Below are positions 45,968-54,542 of a DNA stretch of 64,000 nucleotides, piece by piece. The notes beneath the pieces are model-generated. The model was not told the origin of the DNA and searched no databases. It saw nothing but the letters and a program-made list of their open reading frames with translations. This DNA is from Rhizobium giardinii bv. giardinii H152. Its GTDB lineage: Bacteria; Pseudomonadota; Alphaproteobacteria; Rhizobiales; Rhizobiaceae. Where the stretch lies: contig NZ_KB902579.1 of NCBI RefSeq assembly GCF_000379605.1, positions 124,111 through 188,110 of the forward strand, given 5' to 3'. Within the stretch, counting starts at the first letter, position 1. Every line of letters begins with the position of its first letter. The position numbers were made by a program, and so were the translations under genes.

Positions 45968-46079
45968 GGCTCCTCCCTCATTCCTCCCGGCGGCCTTCGC
46001 GCAGCCGGGAGGAAGAGTTTAGAGGTCAACGTTGCCGTTTCCAAGAGCCGTCGTGAGAGAGGTACTCTCCACCGCTTGA

Positions 46080-46325
46080 TCAGGACCGTTCGCGCTCGAT
46101 CACGGCCGTGTCGGTCAAGCCGAGATCCCGCCGCAGGTTGGCTGGCAAAGTGGCGATCTCGCGCTCTGTTGCCCTGCGCGCTTGTGCAATCTTGCGGGCG
46201 TGGTGCCCCTCGCTGACCTGGTGAATGAGGGGCGCAAACATTTGGCGCATTGCGAATGTAAAGCCGCCTGCGCGCAGGCTGACGGCATTCTTGCGGCTCG
46301 TCGCGGTGTCGTGTTGCAGGGACAT
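46080..46325 (-). CDS. DUF1127-like small protein, 81 aa
   Basis: This small basic protein has MFAPLIHQVSEGHHARKIAQ in the middle and a C-terminal EIATLPANLRRDLGLTD, the typical end of DUF1127-like proteins (LRDIGL pattern). The ATG at 46325 follows AAAGGAGC. It is divergent from the LysR gene at 46449, so it may be a target of that regulator. Function unknown. Confidence 0.75.
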   Translation of the reverse strand: MSLQHDTATSRKNAVSLRAGGFTFAMRQMFAPLIHQVSEGHHARKIAQARRATEREIATLPANLRRDLGLTDTAVIERERS

Positions 46326-46448
46326 GGGAAGCTCCTTTCATCACGTCTTCGATGTTTGCAACTTGACTATCGCTCCGACATGAGGTTCAATCAAACGAAA
46401 TGAAGTAATGGTATCATTCAGAAAATCTGATCCGAAAGGTTTCGACCC

Positions 46449-47333
46449 ATGAACATGATGCTGCGGCATGTCCTTCCGCTTCTCGAACTGGACATCCTGA
46501 AAACCTTCGTCGCCATCGCCGAGACCGGAAACTTCACAACGGCAGCCGAGACGGTCTACCGCACACCGTCGGCCGTTTCGATGCAGATCAAGAAACTCGA
46601 GGAAATGCTTGGCTGCGTTCTGTTCCTGCGTGATGCGCGGTCCGTGTCGCTGACGCCGAAGGGTGAGGTGCTGCTCGGCTTTGCGCGGCGCATGCTGGCG
46701 CTCAACAACGAGGCCGTCTCGCGTTTCCTGCTGCCGGACATGAACGGCGTCGTGCGCGTCGGCGCGCCCGAAGACATCGGCGAGCGCATCCTGCCCGAAG
46801 TGCTGAAGCGCTTTTCCGAGTCCTATCCGAATGTCACCGTCGACGTGACCATCGGCAACAGCAGCGCTTTGCGCAAGCGTGTCGACGAACACCGGATGGA
46901 TATCGCCATCTTCAACAGCATGGCCGGCGAGAATACCGGCGGCGGCGAAATCCTCGTGTCGGAAAAGCTGGTCTGGGCCGGAACGAAATGCGGCACGGCG
47001 CATACGCGCGATCCCTTGCCGATCTCCATGTGGGAAGATGGTTGCGTCTGGCGTGCCGATGCGGTGGAGCAACTGACGAAAGCGGGGCGCAAATTCCGTA
47101 TCGCCTTTCTGAGCGCCCATACGACCGGTCAGCGTGCCGCCATCCAGGCGGATCTAGCGATTGCGCCGCTGCCGCGCTACCTGGTTCAGGGCGATCTGGT
47201 GGCGCTCGGCGACGCCGAGGGCCTGCCGGAACTCGGCCACTACAATATCGGTCTGCAGGTGATCGACAATGCCTCGGCCCCGATCCTGGCTGTCGCGGAA
47301 GACGTCCGCACCGCCTTCGTCGGCCTGCAATAG
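46449..47333 (+). CDS. LysR-family transcription regulator
   Basis: This 294-residue regulator has the N-terminal HTH (about 12-72; LKTFVAIAETGNFTTAAETVYRT split by the usual Ala-Ala helix, and AVSMQIKKLEEMLG), and a C-terminal periplasmic-binding-like effector domain (about 95-294). The sequence style is close to LrhA/HdfR-like members. Three Met codons occur near the start (46449, 46455, 46458). It is divergent from the small DUF1127-like gene. The co-inducer cannot be named. Confidence 0.85.
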   Translation: MNMMLRHVLPLLELDILKTFVAIAETGNFTTAAETVYRTPSAVSMQIKKLEEMLGCVLFLRDARSVSLTPKGEVLLGFARRMLALNNEAVSRFLLPDMNGVVRVGAPEDIGERILPEVLKRFSESYPNVTVDVTIGNSSALRKRVDEHRMDIAIFNSMAGENTGGGEILVSEKLVWAGTKCGTAHTRDPLPISMWEDGCVWRADAVEQLTKAGRKFRIAFLSAHTTGQRAAIQADLAIAPLPRYLVQGDLVALGDAEGLPELGHYNIGLQVIDNASAPILAVAEDVRTAFVGLQ

Positions 47334-47351
47334 GTAGGATCAGGGCGGCCT

Positions 47352-48431
47352 TCAGGTGCCGCCCTTCTTCAGCCAGCGCTGCACCCGGATCTCGTCGTCG
47401 TCCATCCAGCGCGTCAGCGTTTCGCTTCGGCTGGGCCGCATTTTCCTGAGTGCGGCGAGTTCGCCGCTCTCGAAATCCTCGAAGACCTGCGGATGAATAT
47501 AGGATGACCGGCAGACCGCGCGGGTATTGACCAAGCGTGCCGCAATGGCGTCGACGACATCATTGACCTGCCGTTTTCGCTGCCGCTGGCTGGGAGCCGG
47601 CTCAATGGCCGCCAATGCCGTCGCTGCCATACGCGTCGCGCCCCAGGTGCGGAACTGGCGGGAGGAGAAATCGGCGCCGCAGGCGTCGCGGATATAGGCG
47701 TTGACGTCCTGCGAGCGGATCGGACGGCGGCAACCATCTTCGTCGAGATACTGGAAGAGCTGCTGGCCAGGGAGCTCCTGCAACGTCCGGATCGCCTTGG
47801 TGATCCGCCGGTCGCGGTAGCTGAGGCACCATTCCTTGCCGGACTTGCCCGTGAAATTGAAATGAACGCTGGAGCCGTCGATCTTCACATGGCGGTTGCG
47901 CAGCGTTGTCAATCCGTAGGAGCCGTTTGCCTCGGCGTAGTTGGTGTTGCCGACGCGTATATAGAGATTGTCGAGGAGCCAGACGACCGTCGCCAAGGCC
48001 TTGTCCATGCCGGGTTTTCTCTGGCGCAGGTCGGTATCGACCTTTTCGCGTATATTCGGCAGCGTGGCGGCGAAATCCGGCAGCAGCGCGAATTTGGCCT
48101 TGTCGCGCTCGGCCGACCATTCGGGATGATAGCGATACTGCTTGCGACCCTTGGCGTCTCGTCCGGTTGCCTGCAGATGCGAGTTCGGATCGGGCGAGAT
48201 CAGCACATCGGAATAGGCGGGCGGGATCGCAAGGGCTGCGATCCGGTCAAGTTCGGCCCGGTCGGTAATGCGCCGGCCGGCGGCATCGTAGTAGAGGAAA
48301 GCGCGCTTGCCCGGCTTGCGGGTTATGCCGCCGTCGAGATCGGCACGATAGACGAGTTTCGTCGATCGCGATCTTGCCGCATCGGCTTGCTGCGCGCAGC
48401 GTTTTCCGGTGTGAGAGGGCGTCTGGTCCAC
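47352..48431 (-). CDS. DNA topoisomerase IB, poxvirus type
   Basis: This 359-residue enzyme has the bacterial TopIB layout: an N-terminal small domain (KPGKRAFLYYDAAGRR, PPAYSDVLISPDPNSHLQA) and a C-terminal catalytic domain with the Lys in FNFTGKSGKEW, an Arg in SSRQFRTWGAT and the active Tyr in NTRAVCRSSYIHP. It relaxes supercoils by a 3'-phosphotyrosine intermediate. Such genes are frequent in Rhizobiales. The gene lies 51 bp after the activase gene on the same strand, but no functional link to that operon is evident. Confidence 0.92.
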   Translation of the reverse strand: MDQTPSHTGKRCAQQADAARSRSTKLVYRADLDGGITRKPGKRAFLYYDAAGRRITDRAELDRIAALAIPPAYSDVLISPDPNSHLQATGRDAKGRKQYRYHPEWSAERDKAKFALLPDFAATLPNIREKVDTDLRQRKPGMDKALATVVWLLDNLYIRVGNTNYAEANGSYGLTTLRNRHVKIDGSSVHFNFTGKSGKEWCLSYRDRRITKAIRTLQELPGQQLFQYLDEDGCRRPIRSQDVNAYIRDACGADFSSRQFRTWGATRMAATALAAIEPAPSQRQRKRQVNDVVDAIAARLVNTRAVCRSSYIHPQVFEDFESGELAALRKMRPSRSETLTRWMDDDEIRVQRWLKKGGT

Positions 48432-48482
48432 AGTGACGCAAGAACGTCACCGTGGTCATTTGGTTCCCGCCCCGCGGCCCCG

Positions 48483-50513
48483 TTACTCGCGGCTGCGGCG
48501 CCGGCGTCTGCCGCCACCTTCACCACCGCCATCGTCGGTCAGCACCTTGCGCTCCGGCAATGTGACCACCGCAGCCAGTTTCGGGAAGGCATCCACCTTG
48601 TTGGGCAGCGCCATCGCGTACACGAAATGCTCCTGAAATTTCGATTCAAGCGCCGTCTCTATCTTCTCGATTTTGCTGACAGTTTGCTCGATCTCGCGAC
48701 GATGGCCGCGGTTGAGAAGCGCCATCAGCGCGCCGGTCCCGGCGGCGTTGCCGACGGCCTTCACCTCGGCGAGCTCGCAGTCGGGAATGAGCCCGAGAAC
48801 CATCGCATATTTCGGATCGATGAACGAGCCGAAGGCGCCGGCGAAGCGGATCGTATCGACATGGTCGATCTCGAGCTTTTCCATCAAAAGCTTGATGCCG
48901 GCATAGAGCGCTGCCTTGGCGAGCTGGATGGCACGCACGTCGTTCTGCGTCACCGTGATGCGCTGCTCGCCTTCATGAAGCAGATAGGAGAAGGTACGAC
49001 CGTTCTGGATGATGCGTGGGCTTTTTTCCGCCATCGCGCCATCGACGACGCCGTCCTCCGAAATGATCCCCGAGAGATACATCTCCGCGACGACCTCGAT
49101 GATCGCCGAGCCGCAGATGCCGGTGACGCCGACAGCGGCGGCGGCTTCCGCGAAACCCTCCTCGTCGGACCATTTGTCGACGCCGATGACGCGGAATTTC
49201 GGCTCCAGCGTTTGCGGGTCGATGCGCACGCGTTCGATCGCGCCTGGTGCCGCCCGCTGGCCCGACGAAATCTCGGCACCTTCGAAGGCGGGGCCGGTCG
49301 GGGACGAAGCTGCCACGACGCGGTTCCTGTTGCCAAGCACGATTTCGGCGTTGGTACCGACGTCGACCAGAAGCATCATGCGGTCCTGCCGATACGGACC
49401 TTCGGCAAGTGTCGCGCCGGCGGCGTCGGCGCCGACATGGCCGGCAATGCAAGGCAGCATATAGAGCCGCGCGCCGCGGTTGACGTCGATATCGATCTCA
49501 TGCGCCCAATACTGCAATGCGCCCGAGACGGCGAGTGCAAACGGCGCCTGGCCAAGTTCCGTCGGGTCGATGCCGAGGAACAGGTGATGCATGATCGGAT
49601 TGCCGACGAAGACCATGTCGAGAATGTCGTGGCGGTCGACTTCGCCTTCCTCGCAGACCTTGCCGATCAGCGAATTGACGGCGCCGCGCACCGCCTTGGT
49701 CATCGCCTCGCGACCATCCGGGTTCATCATCACATAGGAGACCCGGCTCATCAGGTCCTCGCCGAAGCGGATCTGCGGGTTGGACGTGCCCGACGAGGCG
49801 ACGATGCGGCCGGAGAGCAGCGAGACCAGATGCATGGCGATCGTCGTCGAGCCGATATCGCAGGCAATGCCATAGGCCTCGTTCTTCAACCCCGGCCACA
49901 GGCCGACGATGAAGGGGCGGGACGAATCCATGTCGCGGTGGATCGCGGCGGTGACCCCCCAATTGCCCTTGCGCAGAATCCCTTGAATCTGCGGGATCAG
50001 GTGTGGCGCGATCAACAGATCCTTCCAGCCCCAGTCCTTTTCCAGCATGACCTTCAGGCGGTCGAGATCGCCGAGAGGCTTGTGCATGTCGGGCTCGTCC
50101 ACCTCGACGTAGCAGAGCTGGACGGCGGCATTGCGCTCGATCACCCGATCGGTCGCGGCCTTGCGCACGACCTGCGCATTGATGACGGTGTCTTGGGGCA
50201 CGTCGATGACGAGATCGCCAAGCACCTGCGAGGAGCAGGAAAGGCGGCGGCCATCCGGCAGGCCGCGAATGCTCTCGTAACGTTCTTCCTTCGGTCCCTT
50301 GACGGAAATGTTTTCCAGCGACGAGACGATCTTGTGCTTGGCGAAATTGCCTTCCTGCACCGATACCTGGCAACGGCCGCAGGTGGCGCGACCGCCGCAG
50401 ACGCTTTCGACATAGACCCCGAGCGAACGCGCAGCATCAAGGATCGGCGTGCCGACGGGAAAACGGCCGCGTTTGCCGGACGGCATGAACAGGACGAGAG
50501 GATCATTGCTCAT
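48483..50513 (-). CDS. corrinoid-activating ASKHA protein with [2Fe-2S] domain, RACo/RamA-like
   Basis: This 676-residue protein has an N-terminal plant-type ferredoxin domain with Cys39, Cys45, Cys48 and Cys93 (CGGRATCGRC, LSCSS), a middle linker domain, and a C-terminal DUF4445/ASKHA ATPase domain with CDIGSTTIAMHL and LLVDVGTNAEIVLG. Proteins of this type reduce the inactive Co(II) state of corrinoid proteins to Co(I) using ATP and low-potential electrons. That would be needed often in an aerobe. The last 16 residues are Gly then Arg-rich (GGGEGGGRRRRRSRE), an unusual tail. It is at the 3' end of the corrinoid operon. Confidence 0.9.
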   Translation of the reverse strand: MSNDPLVLFMPSGKRGRFPVGTPILDAARSLGVYVESVCGGRATCGRCQVSVQEGNFAKHKIVSSLENISVKGPKEERYESIRGLPDGRRLSCSSQVLGDLVIDVPQDTVINAQVVRKAATDRVIERNAAVQLCYVEVDEPDMHKPLGDLDRLKVMLEKDWGWKDLLIAPHLIPQIQGILRKGNWGVTAAIHRDMDSSRPFIVGLWPGLKNEAYGIACDIGSTTIAMHLVSLLSGRIVASSGTSNPQIRFGEDLMSRVSYVMMNPDGREAMTKAVRGAVNSLIGKVCEEGEVDRHDILDMVFVGNPIMHHLFLGIDPTELGQAPFALAVSGALQYWAHEIDIDVNRGARLYMLPCIAGHVGADAAGATLAEGPYRQDRMMLLVDVGTNAEIVLGNRNRVVAASSPTGPAFEGAEISSGQRAAPGAIERVRIDPQTLEPKFRVIGVDKWSDEEGFAEAAAAVGVTGICGSAIIEVVAEMYLSGIISEDGVVDGAMAEKSPRIIQNGRTFSYLLHEGEQRITVTQNDVRAIQLAKAALYAGIKLLMEKLEIDHVDTIRFAGAFGSFIDPKYAMVLGLIPDCELAEVKAVGNAAGTGALMALLNRGHRREIEQTVSKIEKIETALESKFQEHFVYAMALPNKVDAFPKLAAVVTLPERKVLTDDGGGEGGGRRRRRSRE

Positions 50514-51018
50514 TCGTAGCGATTTCCATGTTCAAGCCAAGGAGGGCGGACATCAGGCTCGTTAGATTTTCGTGTTTCTTGAACTTAGATGGCGGCACGT
50601 TGTGATGATTTGTTCGCAACGGCTTGATACCATTGCTCTTGGGAGTAGTCCTTTTCGTTGGCTGGAACCCGTCTATCGAAAGGCCGTCGCCAGGTTCAGC
50701 ACTGATCAGGAAAAAAGGCCCCATTTCCAAATTTTCGCGGAGGCCTATGAACACGACGCAACCGCTAGGCTTTTGAGCAAGGTGGTTTGAAACGGAAATG
50801 GTCTTGAGAGACGTGCCAGATTTTAGCTGAACATGTCTAACAAGATTTCCGTAGCTGATAACAAGGTCATATCCATAAGCGTCAAACTCCGACCTCAGAA
50901 TCTCGGCAGTCGTTATACCTTTGGTCCAACGGTGTTTTAGCGCATGGCCGATGAAAAGATGCTCGACAATGTTCTCGCGAAGTGACGAATTCTCGTAATG
51001 TTGTTTTGGGTCAAACAT
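50503..51018 (-). CDS. low-GC hypothetical protein with PD-(D/E)XK nuclease-like motif
   Basis: This is a 171-residue protein. Residues about 40-70 contain EILRSEFDAYGYDLVISYG followed by VRHVQLKSG, giving a Glu, then Asp-Leu-Val, then Gln-x-Lys at the spacing of PD-(D/E)XK nuclease-like folds. No other family is recognised. The gene is far poorer in G and C than its neighbours: three 60-base rows counted by eye gave 47, 48 and 37% GC, against 73% for one row of the next gene. It overlaps the activase start by 11 bp and separates it from the upstream operon. It looks like a recent insertion. Confidence 0.65.
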   Translation of the reverse strand: MFDPKQHYENSSLRENIVEHLFIGHALKHRWTKGITTAEILRSEFDAYGYDLVISYGNLVRHVQLKSGTSLKTISVSNHLAQKPSGCVVFIGLRENLEMGPFFLISAEPGDGLSIDGFQPTKRTTPKSNGIKPLRTNHHNVPPSKFKKHENLTSLMSALLGLNMEIATNEQ

Positions 51019-51044
51019 ATCGAGGCACCACTTCTCTTAGATTC

Positions 51045-51371
51045 CTATTCGCTCAAGCGCCGCATGTTGGCGCGGACCCGCTTGCCGTATGGTATGAGCG
51101 CGGCCACCGCCACGCGATCGGATGCACCCGCCATGCCTGCAAAAGTGCCGGTGGCGAATGCGGCAGCCGTGGCAATGCCTTCCTTGACGAGCGCGACATT
51201 CACGGCCGAGACGCTTTCAAATGCGGCAGCGACCTTTTCCGTCACCATTCGGCCCATTTCGTTTGAGCCGCCGAGGACGCCGGCAAAGGCGAAATCCTGC
51301 ATGCGGCTCGACATTACCAGGGGGGCCTGGAACAAGAGGACGGCGAATTCATCGATAAGGTCGGCATTCAC
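51045..51371 (-). CDS. conserved small protein of the corrinoid operon, 108 aa
   Basis: The likely start is GTG 51371, 22 bp after the methyltransferase stop, preceded by GGAAAGAGA; the frame is open further upstream but there it reads the shifted tail of the methyltransferase. The product is helical and Ala-rich, with EFAVLLFQAPLVMSSRMQDF and GGSNEMGRMVTEKVAAAFE. No known domain is recognised. Its place between the methyl-THF methyltransferase and the activase suggests a role in this pathway, by inference only. Confidence 0.65.
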   Translation of the reverse strand: MNADLIDEFAVLLFQAPLVMSSRMQDFAFAGVLGGSNEMGRMVTEKVAAAFESVSAVNVALVKEGIATAAAFATGTFAGMAGASDRVAVAALIPYGKRVRANMRRLSE

Positions 51372-51393
51372 GGGCTTGTCTCTTTCCGGGCGG

Positions 51394-52359
51394 TCATTCC
51401 GCCCTTGCGTTTGCGCCGGCACGGCCGGCGCGTCCGCCGCGGCGGCCGCCACCGGCGCCTGCCGGGGATGCTGCTGCGGCAGCAGCGCCGCCTTCAGCCG
51501 GCTTGTGATCACGATAGGTCATGATCCAGTTGCCGCAGTTCGGATCGGTGCCGTTCAGCACGTTGGCGGCACGCACCGCTTCCATTTCCTGCGGACGGCA
51601 GGGGTTCATGATCGCCGACGTCATGCCCGCACCGATAACCATGGGGATGAAGCCGGCATTGATGCCGTGGCGATGCGGCAGGCCGAACGAGATGTTCGAC
51701 AGGCCGCAGGTGGTGTTGACCTTCAGTTCGTTGCGCAGCCGGTGCAGCAGCGCGAAGACCTGACGGCCAGCATCGCCCAGAGCGCCGATCGGCATGACGA
51801 GCGGATCGACAACGATGTCATGCGGCTTGATACCATGATCCATCGCCCGTTCGACAATTTTTTTCGCAACTGCGAAACGAACGTCGGGATCCATGGAAAT
51901 ACCGGTCTCGTCGTTGGATATGGCAACGACCGGAACATCGTACTTCTTGACGAGCGGCAGGATGGCCTCGAGCTTTTCCTCTTCACCGGTGACGGAGTTG
52001 ACCAGCGGCCGGCCCTTTGCAACCCGCAGGCCGGCTTCGATCGCGGCGGTGACCGAGCTGTCGATGGACAGCGGCACGTCGACGAGCCCCTGGACGATTT
52101 CCAGCGTCTGGACGAGCAAGCCCGGTTCGGTCTCGTTCGGATTGACGGAGGTGACGCCGGCATTGACGTCGAGCATCGTGGCGCCTGCTGCCACCTGTTC
52201 CAGCGCATCCTTGATGACCGTCTCGAAATTGCCGACGATCATCTCGGCGGCGAGCTTCTTGCGGCCGGTCGGATTGATGCGTTCACCGATGACGCAGAAG
52301 GGCTGGTCGAAGCCGATGATGATTTCGCGGGTGGCGGAGGCAACGATGGTGCGGGTCAT
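51394..52359 (-). CDS. methyltetrahydrofolate:corrinoid methyltransferase (pterin-binding)
   Basis: This 321-residue protein is a pterin-binding TIM barrel of the DHPS/MeTr type: FCVIGERINPTGRKKL, GATMLDVNAG, VPLSIDSS, GRPLVNSVTGEE, VAISNDETG, NTTCGLSNISFGLP and PMVIGAGMTSAIMNP. It transfers methyl groups between a corrinoid protein and tetrahydrofolate, as in AcsE or the MeTr of anaerobes and in methionine synthase. The last 34 residues (288-321) form an Ala/Gly/Arg-rich, probably disordered tail with GGGRRGGRAGRAG. It lies 99 bp downstream of metF in the operon. Confidence 0.9.
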   Translation of the reverse strand: MTRTIVASATREIIIGFDQPFCVIGERINPTGRKKLAAEMIVGNFETVIKDALEQVAAGATMLDVNAGVTSVNPNETEPGLLVQTLEIVQGLVDVPLSIDSSVTAAIEAGLRVAKGRPLVNSVTGEEEKLEAILPLVKKYDVPVVAISNDETGISMDPDVRFAVAKKIVERAMDHGIKPHDIVVDPLVMPIGALGDAGRQVFALLHRLRNELKVNTTCGLSNISFGLPHRHGINAGFIPMVIGAGMTSAIMNPCRPQEMEAVRAANVLNGTDPNCGNWIMTYRDHKPAEGGAAAAAASPAGAGGGRRGGRAGRAGANARAE

Positions 52360-52458
52360 ACTGATCCTCTGGGTCGGTGGGCGCGTTCTTGTGTACTGCG
52401 CCTGAAAGGTTTGCGATAGGCGCGGATGTGGCGACGCCCTGGTTGTTCACTGGCATTG

Positions 52459-53553
52459 TCAATGCGGATGGTGAGCTGCGATCTCGGCCATCTCTTCCTG
52501 ATTTTCCGGCTTGCCTTCCTTGAGATGTTCCAGCCGCTCGGCCACCATGCTATCGCCCGGATTTTCCTCGCGCTTCCAGGGCGTGCGGCCCTTCAGCACG
52601 CCCGACTCGTGGACGATCTCGGCAACATATTCCTCCTGCCGGTAGGCCATCACGTGGACACCGGATACGCCCTTGATCTCCTTCACCTCGTTGATGATGT
52701 CGATGCAGAGCTGCTTGCCTTCCTTCTTCTGGTCCTGCGCGCCTTCCAGCCGCTTGATCACGGCGTCGGGGATGTGGATGCCCGGCACGTTGTTGCGGAT
52801 CCAGTTGGCGGTCCTGGCCGATGCCATTGGGCCGACGCCGACGAGGATGAAGCATTTTTCGTCGAGCCCGAGATCGCGGACCTTCTTCATGTATTCCTTG
52901 AACATCGGAACATCGAAGCAATACTGGCTCTGGACGAATTGCGCGCCAGCCTCGATCTTCTTGGCAAGACGGTAGGGGCGGAAGTCGTAGGGCGGTGCAA
53001 ACGGGTTGATCGCCGCGCCGAGGAAGACCTGCGGCGGCGATGTCAGCTTGCGGCCCGACAGGAATTTCGAATTGTCGCGCATGATGCGCACGGTTTCGAG
53101 CAGCGACATGCAGTCGAGGTCGAAAACGGGTTTCGCACCGGGCTGGTCGCCGGCCTGCACGCCGTCGCCCGTCAGGCACATGATATTGGTGACGCCCATG
53201 GCGGCGGCCCCGAGCACGTCGCCCTGGATGGCGATGCGGTTCTTGTCGCGGCAGGCGATCTGCATGATCGGCGCATAGCCCATGCGGGTCAGCAGCGCGC
53301 AGATACCGACCGACGACATATGGCAATTGGCACCGGATGCATCGACCGCATTGATGCCGTCAACCCAGCCTTCGAAGATCGCGGCGCGTTCGTAGACGTC
53401 TTCCGGATTAGCGCTGTCGGGCGGGTTCAGTTCGGCCGTGACGGCAAATTCGCCGCGGCGCAACACGCGCTCCAGACGTCCGCGCGAGGAATGGCCGGGC
53501 AGGGGTTCGAGCGGCAGATGGCGGCCGAGCGGATTTTCATCGATATGGGCCAT
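52459..53553 (-). CDS. metF: methylenetetrahydrofolate reductase
   Basis: This 364-residue FAD enzyme has the MetF-type barrel: FAVTAELNPPDSANPEDV, DASGANCHMSS, LTRMGYAPIMQIACRDKN, NIMCLTGDG and FVQSQYCFDVPMF. It interconverts methylene- and methyl-THF. In this operon it is likely to run in the oxidative direction, feeding methyl groups from the corrinoid route into the one-carbon pool; this direction is inference. It is 3 bp downstream of the MTHFR_C gene, so they are translated together, as in bacteria with the two-subunit reductase. Confidence 0.9.
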   Translation of the reverse strand: MAHIDENPLGRHLPLEPLPGHSSRGRLERVLRRGEFAVTAELNPPDSANPEDVYERAAIFEGWVDGINAVDASGANCHMSSVGICALLTRMGYAPIMQIACRDKNRIAIQGDVLGAAAMGVTNIMCLTGDGVQAGDQPGAKPVFDLDCMSLLETVRIMRDNSKFLSGRKLTSPPQVFLGAAINPFAPPYDFRPYRLAKKIEAGAQFVQSQYCFDVPMFKEYMKKVRDLGLDEKCFILVGVGPMASARTANWIRNNVPGIHIPDAVIKRLEGAQDQKKEGKQLCIDIINEVKEIKGVSGVHVMAYRQEEYVAEIVHESGVLKGRTPWKREENPGDSMVAERLEHLKEGKPENQEEMAEIAAHHPH

Positions 53554-53556
53554 GCG

Positions 53557-54135
53557 TCATGCGTCCTTTGCTGCCGCGGCTGCTTCGCGGGCTTCGGCGG
53601 CCTGCGCGGTGACGCGCAGCCAGGAGGAGGTTTCCCTGAGCGACTGGTTGACGGGCTTCTGCACGTTCATGATCGCATCGCCCCTCACCATGTTGCGCGA
53701 GCCTTCCCACGCCTTGACCCAGACGCAGGGCATGTCCGGCTCCACTTCGCAGTTGCCATTGGCGCGCACGCCGCCGCAGGGGCCGTTGCGCAGTTGCTTC
53801 GGGCAGTTCATCGGGCATGACATGCCGGTCGACGACAACACGCACTGGCCGCACATGCGACAGTCGAACAGCAGGCCCTTGACGTTGCGCTCGACGAAGG
53901 TGATCGGCGTTTCCACCCGGTTATAGCCGAGCGCCTTCCACAGAGGATGAAGCAGCAGGAACATGTCGGCGAAGCGGCTGTAGAACCATTCGAGGAAACG
54001 CGAATGTCGCACCGCCCAAAGTCGGATCGTGTAGCTGCGGCGCGCGCGGCGATTGGGCGAGACGCCGGAGGGTGTATAGGCGCCGGTCGCGGCCTTCTTG
54101 GCGGGAGCGGCATTGCCGGGTTTTGGATCAGCCAT
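53557..54135 (-). CDS. methylene-THF reductase C-terminal-type Cys-rich protein (MTHFR_C)
   Basis: This 192-residue protein has a Lys/Ala/Pro-rich basic N-terminus, then a Cys-rich cluster CRMCGQCVLSSTGMSC followed by PMNCPKQLRNGPCGG. That matches the MTHFR_C domain, which in acetogens forms the zinc or Fe-S partner subunit MetV of MetF. Here it is a separate gene directly upstream of metF, so it is probably a subunit that transfers electrons. The start at 54135 overlaps the gene at 54128-54430 by 8 bp. The frame is open upstream, but no start signal is present. Confidence 0.85.
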   Translation of the reverse strand: MADPKPGNAAPAKKAATGAYTPSGVSPNRRARRSYTIRLWAVRHSRFLEWFYSRFADMFLLLHPLWKALGYNRVETPITFVERNVKGLLFDCRMCGQCVLSSTGMSCPMNCPKQLRNGPCGGVRANGNCEVEPDMPCVWVKAWEGSRNMVRGDAIMNVQKPVNQSLRETSSWLRVTAQAAEAREAAAAAKDA

Positions 54136-54430
54136 TGTCTTTACCACCGGATTTGACGAGGGCGACGAGACGCTCCTTGTCGTAGGCTGCTTCGAGCTCT
54201 GCGGCCGCCTTGTCGGCTTCCGCCTCCAGATCGTCAGATACCGGGACCGGATCGGCCTTGCGCCATTCGGCGAGATAGTCACCGCTGTCGGCGGCGCCGG
54301 TGCGCATGGCGCACATGTCGATCGCCTCGGTAAAACGCAGGCTGAGTTCGCGCTTGGCGCTCTTGCGGCCTTGCTTGATGATGACCTGTGCGGGAATGTC
54401 ACGCCAGTAAACGATAATGCGATCTGCCAT
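54128..54430 (-). CDS. virulence-factor-family (pfam13769-like) protein, 100 aa
   Basis: This small protein begins MADRIIVYWRDIPAQVIIKQ, which is the conserved opening of the family named 'virulence factor' in Pfam, and continues with REL-x-RFTEAIDMCAMRTG and DYLAEWRKA. The family name is historical and its function is unknown; relatives occur beside MTHFR and corrinoid methyltransferase genes in aerobes, as I recall. It overlaps the MTHFR_C gene by 8 bp. Confidence 0.78.
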   Translation of the reverse strand: MADRIIVYWRDIPAQVIIKQGRKSAKRELSLRFTEAIDMCAMRTGAADSGDYLAEWRKADPVPVSDDLEAEADKAAAELEAAYDKERLVALVKSGGKDNG

Positions 54431-54542
54431 ATGCCCGAATTCTCCTCTTGGCCGACAATGCGCATCTCTGCGCCTCATGGCTCACCTTGGCACGACGCGC
54501 GTCATGCTCAAAAGCGACCCATTGTCCATGCTGAAGATATAA

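Noticed and set aside
47862-50519. An 885-codon open frame on the plus strand opposite the activase and topoisomerase genes
   Set aside because: It lies antisense to two genes with full family motifs and has no ribosome site or recognisable domain. Long antisense frames are expected in GC-rich DNA.
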